Source: an uncultured Mesocricetibacter sp.
Lineage (GTDB): Bacteria > Pseudomonadota > Gammaproteobacteria > Enterobacterales > Pasteurellaceae
Assembly (NCBI GenBank): GCA_905373425.1
Contig: CAJPST010000130.1
Location: 1-6,210 of the forward strand
Direction of reading: 5' to 3'
Length of the DNA stretch: 6,210 nucleotides
In this document: piece by piece, positions 1 through 6,059 of the stretch
How positions within the stretch are numbered: the first letter of the stretch is position 1
Layout: the number at the start of each line of letters is the position of its first letter
Position numbers and translations under genes: made by a program
Notes under the pieces: model-generated
Told to the model about the DNA's origin: nothing
Databases searched by the model: none
The model's input: the letters and a program-made list of their open reading frames with translations, nothing else

Positions 1-1181
1 CCTGCCCTGCCGTCGATATGAAGGGACGCTTGCCGGTGACCGATGTCAGCTGGTTTGATGCGGTGGCGTTCAGTCATAAATATAACGAGTGGTTATTGAA
101 AAACCACAAAGCTAAGCTACCGACTGAAGATGGTAAATCGGGTTTTATTCGTTTGCCAACCAACGTGGAATGGGAGTATGCGGCTCGCGGCGGTGTGGCA
201 GTATCTGAGTCCGAATTTCGGGAAAAAACCTTTCCTCTTGCTAATGGTCTGGCAAAAGCCGTATGGTTTTCAGGCTCAAAATCAGCTAATGGTCGTTTAC
301 AATTGACAGGCTTATTAGCACCGAATCCGTTAGGTTTATTTGATATTTTGGGCAATGCGAATGAAATGACCTTTGATCCCTTTAAGATGAATAAGCTCGA
401 TCGTTATCATGGGCAAAGTGGTGGAATTACTGTTCGTGGAGGCAGTTATTTAACCCCGGAAGATCAGATCTCGTCTTCTTTTCGAGTGGAGAACCCGTAT
501 TATACGGATACAGGAATGGCATTTAAAGCTAAAGATACCGGATTCCGTGTAGCACTTGTCACGCCGGTTATTACTTCCAACGATAGAATGAGAGCCCTAA
601 ATGATGCTTGGAAGTTGCTCGGTAAGGATAGCAACAGTAAAGATCGTGAAATTGTTTCCAATTTGGAAAAAATCACGCAGGGAGTGGATAATAAAGCACT
701 GAAAGATCAGCTAAAAAACTTAGAAGACTCACTACGGGCTTCCAACCAAGCAAAAGATGAACAACGTGATCAGGCTATTCGTTCAGCATTGCAACTTGGC
801 GCTTTTTTGTGCACTGATGTCTCGGATCTGAATAAGGCTTATGAGAACAATAAAAATGTTCATGATAAACTGTGTGCTAATAAAGAAACGGCAATGGATT
901 CCTGCTCGAATTTAAAGGAAAAAATGGAAGAATCCTTGAAAGTAAGAGATTTTGTGCTTAAATATTATGCTGATACATTGGTTGAAACGACATCAACGTA
1001 TTCGGAAGCAACAGTTAAAAATCAAGTACAGGCGGTTTTGGATAAGTTGAAAAATCAAAATAAATCTAATTTGAATCAGTATGTTGATTTATATTGGAAT
1101 CATCTAGCGTCTTATTATAAAAATGGTAAGGTAGAGCGAGAAAATTGGCTGAAAGCATGTAATGCAGTTCGTGTCAATTAA
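1..1181 (+). CDS. FGE-sulfatase (SUMF1/PvdO) fold protein with helical C-terminal extension, 5' partial
   Basis: The frame is open to the left edge (codons from base 3 read C-P-A-V-D before the Met at 18), so the true start is upstream and the Met at 18 is probably internal. Numbered from that Met, residues 6-180 carry the landmarks of the formylglycine-generating-enzyme/SUMF1 fold: PVTDVSW (6-12), RLPT (45-48), EWEYAARGG (51-59), NPLGLFDILGN (103-113), RGGSY (140-144) and GFRVAL (175-180). The two cysteines that real FGE uses for catalysis, in the segment between RGGS and GFR, are absent; no Cys occurs before residue 265. I therefore infer a non-catalytic, probably ligand- or protein-binding member. 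Residues about 190-387 are a predicted helical, charged extension with Cys at 265, 286, 296 and 381, unlike the family's usual end right after GFR. It is the first visible gene of a likely operon with two lipoprotein genes. The fold is secure; the role is unknown. Confidence 0.85.
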   Translation, partial: CPAVDMKGRLPVTDVSWFDAVAFSHKYNEWLLKNHKAKLPTEDGKSGFIRLPTNVEWEYAARGGVAVSESEFREKTFPLANGLAKAVWFSGSKSANGRLQLTGLLAPNPLGLFDILGNANEMTFDPFKMNKLDRYHGQSGGITVRGGSYLTPEDQISSSFRVENPYYTDTGMAFKAKDTGFRVALVTPVITSNDRMRALNDAWKLLGKDSNSKDREIVSNLEKITQGVDNKALKDQLKNLEDSLRASNQAKDEQRDQAIRSALQLGAFLCTDVSDLNKAYENNKNVHDKLCANKETAMDSCSNLKEKMEESLKVRDFVLKYYADTLVETTSTYSEATVKNQVQAVLDKLKNQNKSNLNQYVDLYWNHLASYYKNGKVERENWLKACNAVRVN

Positions 1182-1194
1182 CAGTCATTAACTT

Positions 1195-1199
1195 AGGAG
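1195..1199 (+). promoter_or_regulatory. Ribosome binding site of the glycine-zipper lipoprotein gene
   Basis: AGGAG lies 6 nt before the ATG at 1206, inside the 24-nt gap after the upstream stop codon. It fixes the start, which also gives a proper signal peptide. Confidence 0.8.
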
Positions 1200-1205
1200 C
1201 AGAAT

Positions 1206-1940
1206 ATGGAACTAACAAAAACCAAAAAATTTAATTTAATTCTTGGTTTATCAGCATCAATAGCCTTAAGTGGTTGCCAAGAATTAGGAGGGGGCGTTTT
1301 TGGTGGTGGAACTGATACGGATCCCCGTTTAAATAGCGGGCATCAAGCAGAATTTTTTGGTGAATCTGGTATGTGGGCTTGCGTCGGCGGCGGTTTAATC
1401 GGTGCGGCAAGTGGGGCGATTATTGGTGCTTCTACGGGGGATTCTTCTACGGCAGCGGCCGGTGCGGCAATAGGTGCGGTTGCGGGTTGTGGCGTCGGGA
1501 TGGGAACCAACTACTACTTAGAAAAACAGCGTACAAGTTATGCGAACAAAGAAGACCGTCTTAACGCAGAAATTCAACAAGTTCAATCTGCCAATCAGGC
1601 GAGTAGAGAAACTATTGCTGCTGCTAGAACCGTATTGGCTCAGGATAATCAGACCTTAGTTAAGTTGGATAAACAGATAAAAAATAAAACTGTGCAGCAG
1701 TCTCAGGCAAGACAGGAACTGGCTAAAATAGATGCTAACCTGAAAACCTTAAACGAACGTTTGGCTAAACTAAAATCATCACGTGATAACTTTACTGCTT
1801 CAGCCCGAGAACTCAAATCGCAAGGGGCGAATGTCAGCCAATATAACGCACAAATTTCTCAGCTCAATAAACAAATCAATGAACTGGAAAGTTTAGTTGC
1901 GGCTACTTCTAAACAACGTACTGCGATTAGATTAGGATAA
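1206..1940 (+). CDS. Glycine-zipper, coiled-coil outer-membrane lipoprotein
   Basis: This 244-residue protein begins with a lipoprotein signal peptide: basic n-region (KTKK), hydrophobic core and lipobox LSGC with the acylated Cys at 24. Residue +2 is Gln rather than Asp, so by the Lol sorting rule it should go to the outer membrane. After a Gly-rich spacer, residues 58-100 form a Gly/Ala-rich hydrophobic stretch with repeated G-x3-G spacing (glycine zipper), of the kind that packs as a membrane-inserted helical hairpin. Cys59 and Cys95 bracket it. Residues about 105-244 are rich in Gln, Lys, Glu, Ala and Leu with heptad-like spacing and read as a long coiled coil in the periplasm. It lies 24 nt after the FGE-fold gene and 4 nt before the second lipoprotein gene, suggesting co-transcription. 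I do not recognise a named family beyond the glycine-zipper type. Function unknown; a structural or tethering role is inferred. Confidence 0.88.
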   Translation: MELTKTKKFNLILGLSASIALSGCQELGGGVFGGGTDTDPRLNSGHQAEFFGESGMWACVGGGLIGAASGAIIGASTGDSSTAAAGAAIGAVAGCGVGMGTNYYLEKQRTSYANKEDRLNAEIQQVQSANQASRETIAAARTVLAQDNQTLVKLDKQIKNKTVQQSQARQELAKIDANLKTLNERLAKLKSSRDNFTASARELKSQGANVSQYNAQISQLNKQINELESLVAATSKQRTAIRLG

Positions 1941-1944
1941 CCTT

Positions 1945-2430
1945 ATGAAAGTAATAAAATTAACTCTCATTGTTGCTACTTCATTATTAACATTAAGTGC
2001 ATGTACCAATACGCCGGAAGAATGTGATCCGAGTATAGAATTAAACGTATTTAGCAAAGCCTCCTGCAAAATGTCGGGCAGCTATGATAAGCGTATCGAG
2101 CAAAAAGAAAAAATTCTTATTGATGAAAAAGCCACCAATAAAGAACTGAATGCCATTTATGCTCAGATTCAGCAACAGCAAAAAACGGTTAATGCAAGTA
2201 AAGCGCAGAAAAAGGCGCAGTTAGCCAAATTAAATAAATCGGTTAATGCACTGACGGCAAACTTGAAACAAAAAGCTGCCGGTAAATCCGGTTTGTTGAA
2301 GCAGATTGCGGAAGTCGAACAGCAGATGCAAGCGGTGAATAACAGCACCGGTTCAGAAATGGATAAGCAACTGGAAATCCAACGTTTGCAATCTAAACTT
2401 TCTACTTTACAGCAAGCATTAGGGCTTTAA
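1945..2430 (+). CDS. Small coiled-coil lipoprotein
   Basis: This 161-residue protein has a clear lipoprotein signal peptide: MKVIK n-region, hydrophobic core and lipobox LSAC with the acylated Cys at 20. Residue +2 is Thr, predicting outer-membrane sorting. Cys27 and Cys41 are the only other cysteines and could form a disulfide in the periplasm. Residues about 48-161 are almost continuously helical and rich in Gln, Lys, Ala and Leu, as in the coiled-coil half of the preceding lipoprotein, so the two may pair or have arisen from a common design. The start is supported by AGGA at 1934-1937, which sits in the last codons of the upstream gene, 7 nt before the ATG; translational coupling is likely. 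A hairpin follows the stop codon by 6 nt. I recognise no family and the function is unknown. Confidence 0.87.
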   Translation: MKVIKLTLIVATSLLTLSACTNTPEECDPSIELNVFSKASCKMSGSYDKRIEQKEKILIDEKATNKELNAIYAQIQQQQKTVNASKAQKKAQLAKLNKSVNALTANLKQKAAGKSGLLKQIAEVEQQMQAVNNSTGSEMDKQLEIQRLQSKLSTLQQALGL

Positions 2431-2436
2431 TTTATT

Positions 2437-2464
2437 AGGGTAAGCGATTGCTTACCCTTTGTTT
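2437..2464 (+). terminator. Intrinsic terminator, probably leaky, after the second lipoprotein gene
   Basis: A perfect 9-bp stem (AGGGTAAGC, 2437-2445, with GCTTACCCT, 2450-2458) closes a 4-nt GATT loop. The T tail is broken by G (TTTGTTTGTTT), so partial read-through into the VWA gene is plausible. I find no convincing -35/-10 pair between this hairpin and the VWA gene, which fits a hairpin that lowers rather than ends transcription. Confidence 0.72.
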
Positions 2465-2471
2465 GTTTACG

Positions 2472-2480
2472 AAGTGCGGT
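2472..2480 (+). repeat. DNA uptake signal sequence (Haemophilus type), + orientation
   Basis: An exact AAGTGCGGT core is followed by the A/T-rich run GAAAAATTTT expected in the extended uptake signal of naturally competent Pasteurellaceae. It overlaps a possible GTG start (2479) of the VWA gene. Confidence 0.9.
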
Positions 2481-2523
2481 GAAAAATTTTGCCGTTTTTT
2501 TAATTAATAATGAGTTGAAATTT

Positions 2524-4020
2524 ATGCAACGTCTGGCTCGAATCGCTTTGGAACAAGAAAATCAAAAAGCGGTTGATTTATTTAACCAATTCAAAGAAAT
2601 TAAACCTTTTCTCGCCCGCCATTTACCACCGAGCACATTACAATTATTTGCCGAGCCGGTGGTGAAAGGTGAAAATAATGAAATCGTAGAATGGTATTCT
2701 AATCTAGAAGGTCAACCGATAAGGCTAACCGACAAGCAGCAAAGTGCGGCACTATTGGCGGAAGTACAGAATAAATTAGCTTCTATTCGTGCTTTAGTGA
2801 CTGATCTACAAAATAAAAATCAACTCCCAGCAGATAAGGCAAAAATTATCGGCGATTTACTGGCAGCAGCGAATTCGTCTAAAAAAGAAATCTACAGCGT
2901 GAATAATCAACCGGTTATTGTTGGTTGGGGTATCGGTGATCCACCTGCACCACCTCCGCCACCGGTCGTAGAAAGTGCGGTCATTTCTAGCTCGATTTTC
3001 TCACGGCATCGCTGGTGTTGCTTTTTGTTGCCGTTATTGTTATTGCTGTTAGGCCTTTTGGCTTGGTGGTGGTTTTGTCTTCGCACGCCACAAGTACCTC
3101 TTGCGCCGTTTGAGCCTATTCCTATGGAAGAACCGCTAACTCGCGAAAAGTTACTGGATTTTGAGCCGCCACAAATTCTTCCACCTAAAGTTGAAGAACC
3201 TAAAGCGGAAGAAATACCGAAAGAGCCTGAAGTTGTAGAGGAACCTAAAGTTGAAGAGCCTGAGAAAGAGTTGAAACCGGTAGAAGAGAAAAAAGTTGAG
3301 CCGGAGAAGCTATGTACAACGAAAGTCAAGCCGGAAGAGCTTCCGCAAATGGTTATGGTGTTTGATAATTCTCCGTCAATGCTGAGTTCGTTAAATGAGT
3401 CTGATGCAGCTATGAATGAGTTCTGGGCAAGATGGGCGCGTAATTTTACCTCAATCGAAGAAAACAGACATATGTTGCGGTCGCCGAATCGATTGACAGT
3501 GGCTAAAAAGGCTGCGGCATCAATTATTAATAATGTTGCGCCTAATGTACCGATTGGCTTTGTAACATTATCGACTTGTCCGTCAGCACATGATCATGGT
3601 TTTTATGGGCAAAGTAACCGTGGAGCCTTAAAGTCAACGATCAGTAATATTTTCCCGTTTCTTGATCGTTCTACTTACAATGTGCTACCAAACCGGCAAA
3701 CCGGTACACCGCTTTACAGTGGGCTACAACAAGCAGCAGCAATGGTTGATGGTAAAAATAAAGAGGCTTTTATTTTGCTCATTAGTGATGGTGAAAATAG
3801 TTGTGATAAGGATCAGGATGTGTGTGCTTTAGCCGCTCAAATTGCACGCCAAAAACCTCGTTTAAGAATTAATGTGGTGGATATTGGTGGAGCAAAAGGG
3901 GCAAACTGTGTGGCACATGCAACCAAGGGCAAAGTATTTACCGCTAATAACCAAAAACAGATCAGCAGTATGATTAATCAGGCGGTAAAACCAATGCAAA
4001 CGGAAGAAGTGTGCAAATAA
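2524..4020 (+). CDS. Single-pass inner-membrane protein with periplasmic VWA domain
   Basis: From ATG 2524 the product has 498 residues. In order: a helical N-terminal domain (about 1-135); a Pro-rich hinge (139-148); one membrane segment (about 164-186, Leu-rich then Trp-rich) preceded by R-H-R, so by the positive-inside rule the N-terminus is cytoplasmic and the C-terminus periplasmic; a Pro/Glu/Lys linker (about 195-263) with repeated KVEEP-like units, reminiscent of TonB; and a von Willebrand A domain (about 274-480). The metal-binding MIDAS residues are all present: DNSPS (Asp281, Ser283, Ser285), a Thr in TGTP (393 or 395) and Asp422 in ISDGE. Six Cys follow the membrane segment (264, 352, 427, 434, 462, 497), consistent with disulfides in the periplasm. 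The frame also opens at GTG 2479, adding 15 residues, but that stretch overlaps an uptake signal and AT-rich spacer-like sequence. I prefer ATG 2524, although its only ribosome-site candidate, TGAG at 2511, is weak. Ligand and function unknown; a role with the upstream lipoproteins is inferred. Confidence 0.9.
   Translation: MQRLARIALEQENQKAVDLFNQFKEIKPFLARHLPPSTLQLFAEPVVKGENNEIVEWYSNLEGQPIRLTDKQQSAALLAEVQNKLASIRALVTDLQNKNQLPADKAKIIGDLLAAANSSKKEIYSVNNQPVIVGWGIGDPPAPPPPPVVESAVISSSIFSRHRWCCFLLPLLLLLLGLLAWWWFCLRTPQVPLAPFEPIPMEEPLTREKLLDFEPPQILPPKVEEPKAEEIPKEPEVVEEPKVEEPEKELKPVEEKKVEPEKLCTTKVKPEELPQMVMVFDNSPSMLSSLNESDAAMNEFWARWARNFTSIEENRHMLRSPNRLTVAKKAAASIINNVAPNVPIGFVTLSTCPSAHDHGFYGQSNRGALKSTISNIFPFLDRSTYNVLPNRQTGTPLYSGLQQAAAMVDGKNKEAFILLISDGENSCDKDQDVCALAAQIARQKPRLRINVVDIGGAKGANCVAHATKGKVFTANNQKQISSMINQAVKPMQTEEVCK
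2973..2981 (+). repeat. DNA uptake signal sequence inside the VWA gene
   Basis: An exact AAGTGCGGT core lies in the coding sequence, between the Pro-rich hinge and the membrane segment (read in frame as part of E-S-A-V). The downstream bases CATTTCTAG...GATTTTC are only a fair match to the A/T-rich extension. Confidence 0.85.
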
Positions 4021-4043
4021 TCCTGACAAAATAGGAAAAAGTG

Positions 4044-4076
4044 AAACGGGCAGTCAAATTGCCCGTTTTTGTTTTT
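4044..4076 (+). terminator. Intrinsic terminator of the VWA gene
   Basis: A 9-bp stem (AAACGGGCA, 4044-4052, with TGCCCGTTT, 4060-4068) closes a 7-nt loop and runs into TTGTTTTT. It starts 23 nt after the VWA stop codon and ends the envelope cluster. Confidence 0.88.
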
Positions 4077-4300
4077 CAAAACAGCAAAAAAATAGACCGC
4101 TCTTTAACCCACTAAATTCAGAGATTGAAAAAGTTTTATTGGCGTTTTGTGCTGTTTGAATCTGAAGGGATTAAATTAAAATCCTGATAAAATTCATTTT
4201 TTAGTTAAATATGCCAAATTTTAATTGTTTTTTAGTCATATATTTTGGCTTATTTTTATTAATTGATTGAAATTATTATAAAATAAAACATTATGTGCTA
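4077..4300. other. AT-rich intergenic stretch without a recognised gene
   Basis: This is the central part of the 354-nt gap between the VWA gene and the transporter gene. I see no convincing ORF with a ribosome site and no tRNA. It contains only weak inverted repeats (GGATT/AATCC near 4168-4184; GCCAAA/TTTGGC, 4213-4218 with 4244-4249) and a boxA-like decamer at 4099-4108. A/T-rich sequence upstream of the promoter at 4301 may help RNA polymerase binding. Confidence 0.6.
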
Positions 4301-4328
4301 TTGACTGGCTCTGATATTAGGTTATATT
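4301..4328 (+). promoter_or_regulatory. Sigma-70 promoter of the NSS transporter unit
   Basis: The -35 TTGACT (4301-4306) and -10 TATATT (4323-4328) are separated by 16 bp, in AT-rich context. Transcription would start near 4335, giving a leader of about 40 nt. No operator or riboswitch is recognised in it. Confidence 0.65.
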
Positions 4329-4357
4329 TCTTACTCTCAATTTACTAATAATATAAA

Positions 4358-4364
4358 AGAAGGA
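4358..4364 (+). promoter_or_regulatory. Ribosome binding site of the NSS transporter gene
   Basis: AGAAGGA ends 10 nt before ATG 4375. A second purine run (AAAAAGAAGAA) fills the gap. No other start in the frame gives the intact N-terminus of the family. Confidence 0.7.
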
Positions 4365-4374
4365 AAAAGAAGAA

Positions 4375-5886
4375 ATGGCAACGTCGGCTTCTAAAAGAGA
4401 AACTTTTTCGGGGCGTAGAGCCTTTATTTTTGCCGCAATCGGTTCGGCTGTTGGGTTGGGTAATATTTGGAGATTCCCTTATACCACATATGAAAACGGT
4501 GGTGGTGCGTTTATTATTCCATATTTGATCGCGTTATTAACCGCGGGTATTCCACTATTATTTTTGGATTATGCCATTGGACATCGTCACCGTGGTGGTG
4601 CTCCTTTGTCTTATCGCCGTTTTAGTAAACACTTTGAAACCTTCGGTTGGTGGCAGGTTTTAGTCAATGTTATTATCGGAATTTACTACGCAGTTGTGTT
4701 GGGTTGGGCGGCAACTTATACTTATTTTTCTTTCACTAAAGCTTGGGGCGAAAAACCGATCGATTTTTTTGTCGGCGAATTTCTAAAAATGGGCGATATA
4801 GCGCAAGGTGTAAGCTTCGAATTCGTCGGAATGGTTGTAGGCCCACTTATTGCAGTATGGATTGTTTCTTTAGCCGTATTGGCATTAGGTATCCAAAAAG
4901 GGATTGCAAAAAGTTCAACCCTACTGATGCCTATATTGGTTTTGATGTTTCTAGCATTAGTGATTTCGGCTTTATTTTTACCGGGTGCAAGCAAAGGATT
5001 AGAGGCTTTATTTACACCGAATTGGGATAAATTATCTGATCCGAGTGTATGGATAGCTGCCTATGGTCAGATTTTCTTCTCGCTGTCTATCTGCTTCGGT
5101 ATCATGCTTACATATGCTTCTTATCTGAAAAAAGAATCCGATTTGACAGGCACAGGCTTAGTTGTGGGTTTTGCGAACAGCAGCTTTGAGGTGTTGGCCG
5201 GAATCGGTGTATTTGCAGCGTTAGGTTTTATGGCGACAGCTGCCGGGCAAGAAGTGAGTGAAGTGGCAAAAGGTGGTATTGGTTTGGCATTCTTTGCTTT
5301 CCCGACTATCATTAACCAGGCACCATTCGGACAAGTATTAGGCGTTTTATTTTTTGGTTCGCTAACATTTGCCGCATTAACTTCATTTATTTCGGTTATT
5401 GAGGTGATAATCTCTGCCGTGCAAGATAAATTAAGAATGCGCCGCGTAAAAGCAACTTTTATGGTGTGTGTGCCGATGATGGTGGCTTCTGTTTTCTTGT
5501 TTGGAACGACAACGGGTCTACCGATGCTAGATGTAATGGATAAATTTGTTAACTATTTCGGCATCGTAGCGGTGGCATTCGTGTCATTAATCGCAATTGT
5601 GGCAAATGAAAAATTAGGTATTTTGGGTGATCACTTAAATGAAACCTCTTCATTTAAAGTCGGTTTTATTTGGCGCCTTTGCATAGTGATTACGACGGGG
5701 ATATTAGCATTTATGTTACTCAGCGAAGCGGCAAAAGTCATTCAAGAGGGGTATGAAGGTTATCCGAGTTGGTTTATCAATACTTTCGGTTGGGGAATGG
5801 CGATTTGTCTGGTTGTTGTAGCATTTTTGTTGTCCCGTCTCAAATGGTATGATGAAGAAATAGCAAATAAAGAGGGGGAAAAATGA
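4375..5886 (+). CDS. Neurotransmitter:sodium symporter (NSS) family amino acid transporter, MetP-like
   Basis: This 503-residue multi-pass inner-membrane protein belongs to the LeuT-fold sodium-dependent amino acid symporters. TM1 has the signature VGLGNIWRFPY (26-36), followed by NGGGAFIIPY (41-50) and GIPLLFLDYAIG (58-69). The unwound TM6 is FFSLSICFGIMLTYASY (234-250). TM7 has N268 and E272; in my alignment these match the LeuT Na1-site Asn and Glu290, the latter marking chloride-independent members. TM8 has AALTSF with T336 and S337 at the LeuT Na2 positions. About 11-12 membrane segments are expected, and the length is normal for bacteria. H. influenzae has a family member, HI_0736, which from memory is similar. 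The substrate is not certain: pairing with a MetS-type small subunit points to methionine and/or small neutral amino acids such as alanine, as in the Corynebacterium MetP-MetS transporter. Tryptophan (TnaT-like) is an alternative. It has its own promoter and is translationally coupled to the next gene. Confidence 0.95.
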   Translation: MATSASKRETFSGRRAFIFAAIGSAVGLGNIWRFPYTTYENGGGAFIIPYLIALLTAGIPLLFLDYAIGHRHRGGAPLSYRRFSKHFETFGWWQVLVNVIIGIYYAVVLGWAATYTYFSFTKAWGEKPIDFFVGEFLKMGDIAQGVSFEFVGMVVGPLIAVWIVSLAVLALGIQKGIAKSSTLLMPILVLMFLALVISALFLPGASKGLEALFTPNWDKLSDPSVWIAAYGQIFFSLSICFGIMLTYASYLKKESDLTGTGLVVGFANSSFEVLAGIGVFAALGFMATAAGQEVSEVAKGGIGLAFFAFPTIINQAPFGQVLGVLFFGSLTFAALTSFISVIEVIISAVQDKLRMRRVKATFMVCVPMMVASVFLFGTTTGLPMLDVMDKFVNYFGIVAVAFVSLIAIVANEKLGILGDHLNETSSFKVGFIWRLCIVITTGILAFMLLSEAAKVIQEGYEGYPSWFINTFGWGMAICLVVVAFLLSRLKWYDEEIANKEGEK

Positions 5887-5975
5887 GTACAGATGCAATC
5901 ATAATGATGATCGTTGCGTTGGTGATTATCTGGGGTGGACTTGTCGTTTCGGTGATAAAACTGCCAAAAGAATAA
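5883..5975 (+). CDS. metS: MetS-type small subunit of the NSS transporter (30 aa)
   Basis: A 30-codon reading frame overlaps the transporter stop by 4 nt (ATGA), a classic coupling arrangement, with AGAGGGGG about 5 nt upstream as ribosome site. The product starts M-S-T-D-A, has one hydrophobic helix (about residues 5-25) with the motif IIWGGL, and ends in a short polar tail (KLPKE). This matches the small one-helix subunits encoded directly after NSS transporters (MetS in the Corynebacterium methionine transporter MetPS, where the small subunit is required for uptake). It likely sits beside the transporter in the inner membrane and supports its assembly or activity. Genes of this size are often missed. 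A shared terminator 15 nt downstream supports a two-gene operon. Confidence 0.88.
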   Translation: MSTDAIIMMIVALVIIWGGLVVSVIKLPKE

Positions 5976-5991
5976 AATGAGTAAAATTTTA

Positions 5992-6000
5992 ACCGCACTT
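5992..6000 (-). repeat. DNA uptake signal sequence, minus orientation
   Basis: ACCGCACTT is the exact reverse complement of the AAGTGCGGT core. On the minus strand it continues into an A/T run (TAAAATTTTA), matching the extended uptake signal well. It forms the left arm of the terminator. Confidence 0.9.
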
Positions 6001-6017
6001 TGAATCACAATGATATA

Positions 6018-6026
6018 AAGTGCGGT
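6018..6026 (+). repeat. DNA uptake signal sequence, plus orientation
   Basis: An exact AAGTGCGGT core is followed by TATTTTTT. It forms the right arm and part of the tail of the terminator. Confidence 0.9.
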
Positions 6027-6059
6027 TATTTTTTCCAAGAGATTTAGTTTTAGTGTATT

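Larger units (their letters stand above)
5990..6034 (+). terminator. Intrinsic terminator built from paired uptake signal sequences
   Basis: A 12-bp stem (TAACCGCACTTT, 5990-6001, with AAAGTGCGGTTA, 6017-6028) closes a 15-nt loop and is followed by six T. The arms are two inverted Haemophilus-type uptake signals, a known dual use in Pasteurellaceae. It ends the transporter operon and shields the rRNA promoter from read-through. Confidence 0.93.

Noticed and set aside
74..355. 93-codon minus-strand ORF near the left edge
   Set aside because: It is antisense to the FGE-fold motifs, which are clearly coding on the plus strand.
1373..1564. Arg/Gly/Cys-rich 63-codon plus-strand ORF
   Set aside because: It is a +1-frame reading of the glycine-zipper codons in the lipoprotein gene.
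2907..3329. 140-codon minus-strand ORF
   Set aside because: It is the antisense shadow of the Pro/Glu/Lys-rich linker and membrane segment of the VWA gene; its Ser/Gly-rich low-complexity product and lack of a ribosome site do not support a gene.
4166..4249. Inverted repeats in the intergenic gap as a possible riboswitch, operator or small RNA
   Set aside because: Stems are only 5-6 bp, AT-rich, with loops of 7 and 25 nt, and lie upstream of the predicted transcription start; no known riboswitch or MetJ-type operator pattern was recognised.
4722..5030. Overlapping ORFs on both strands inside the transporter gene
   Set aside because: The transporter frame is fully supported by family motifs throughout; these frames carry no recognisable motif.
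5716..6038. Two minus-strand ORFs over the transporter 3' end and small-subunit gene
   Set aside because: They are antisense to genes with strong support and one runs through the terminator hairpin.
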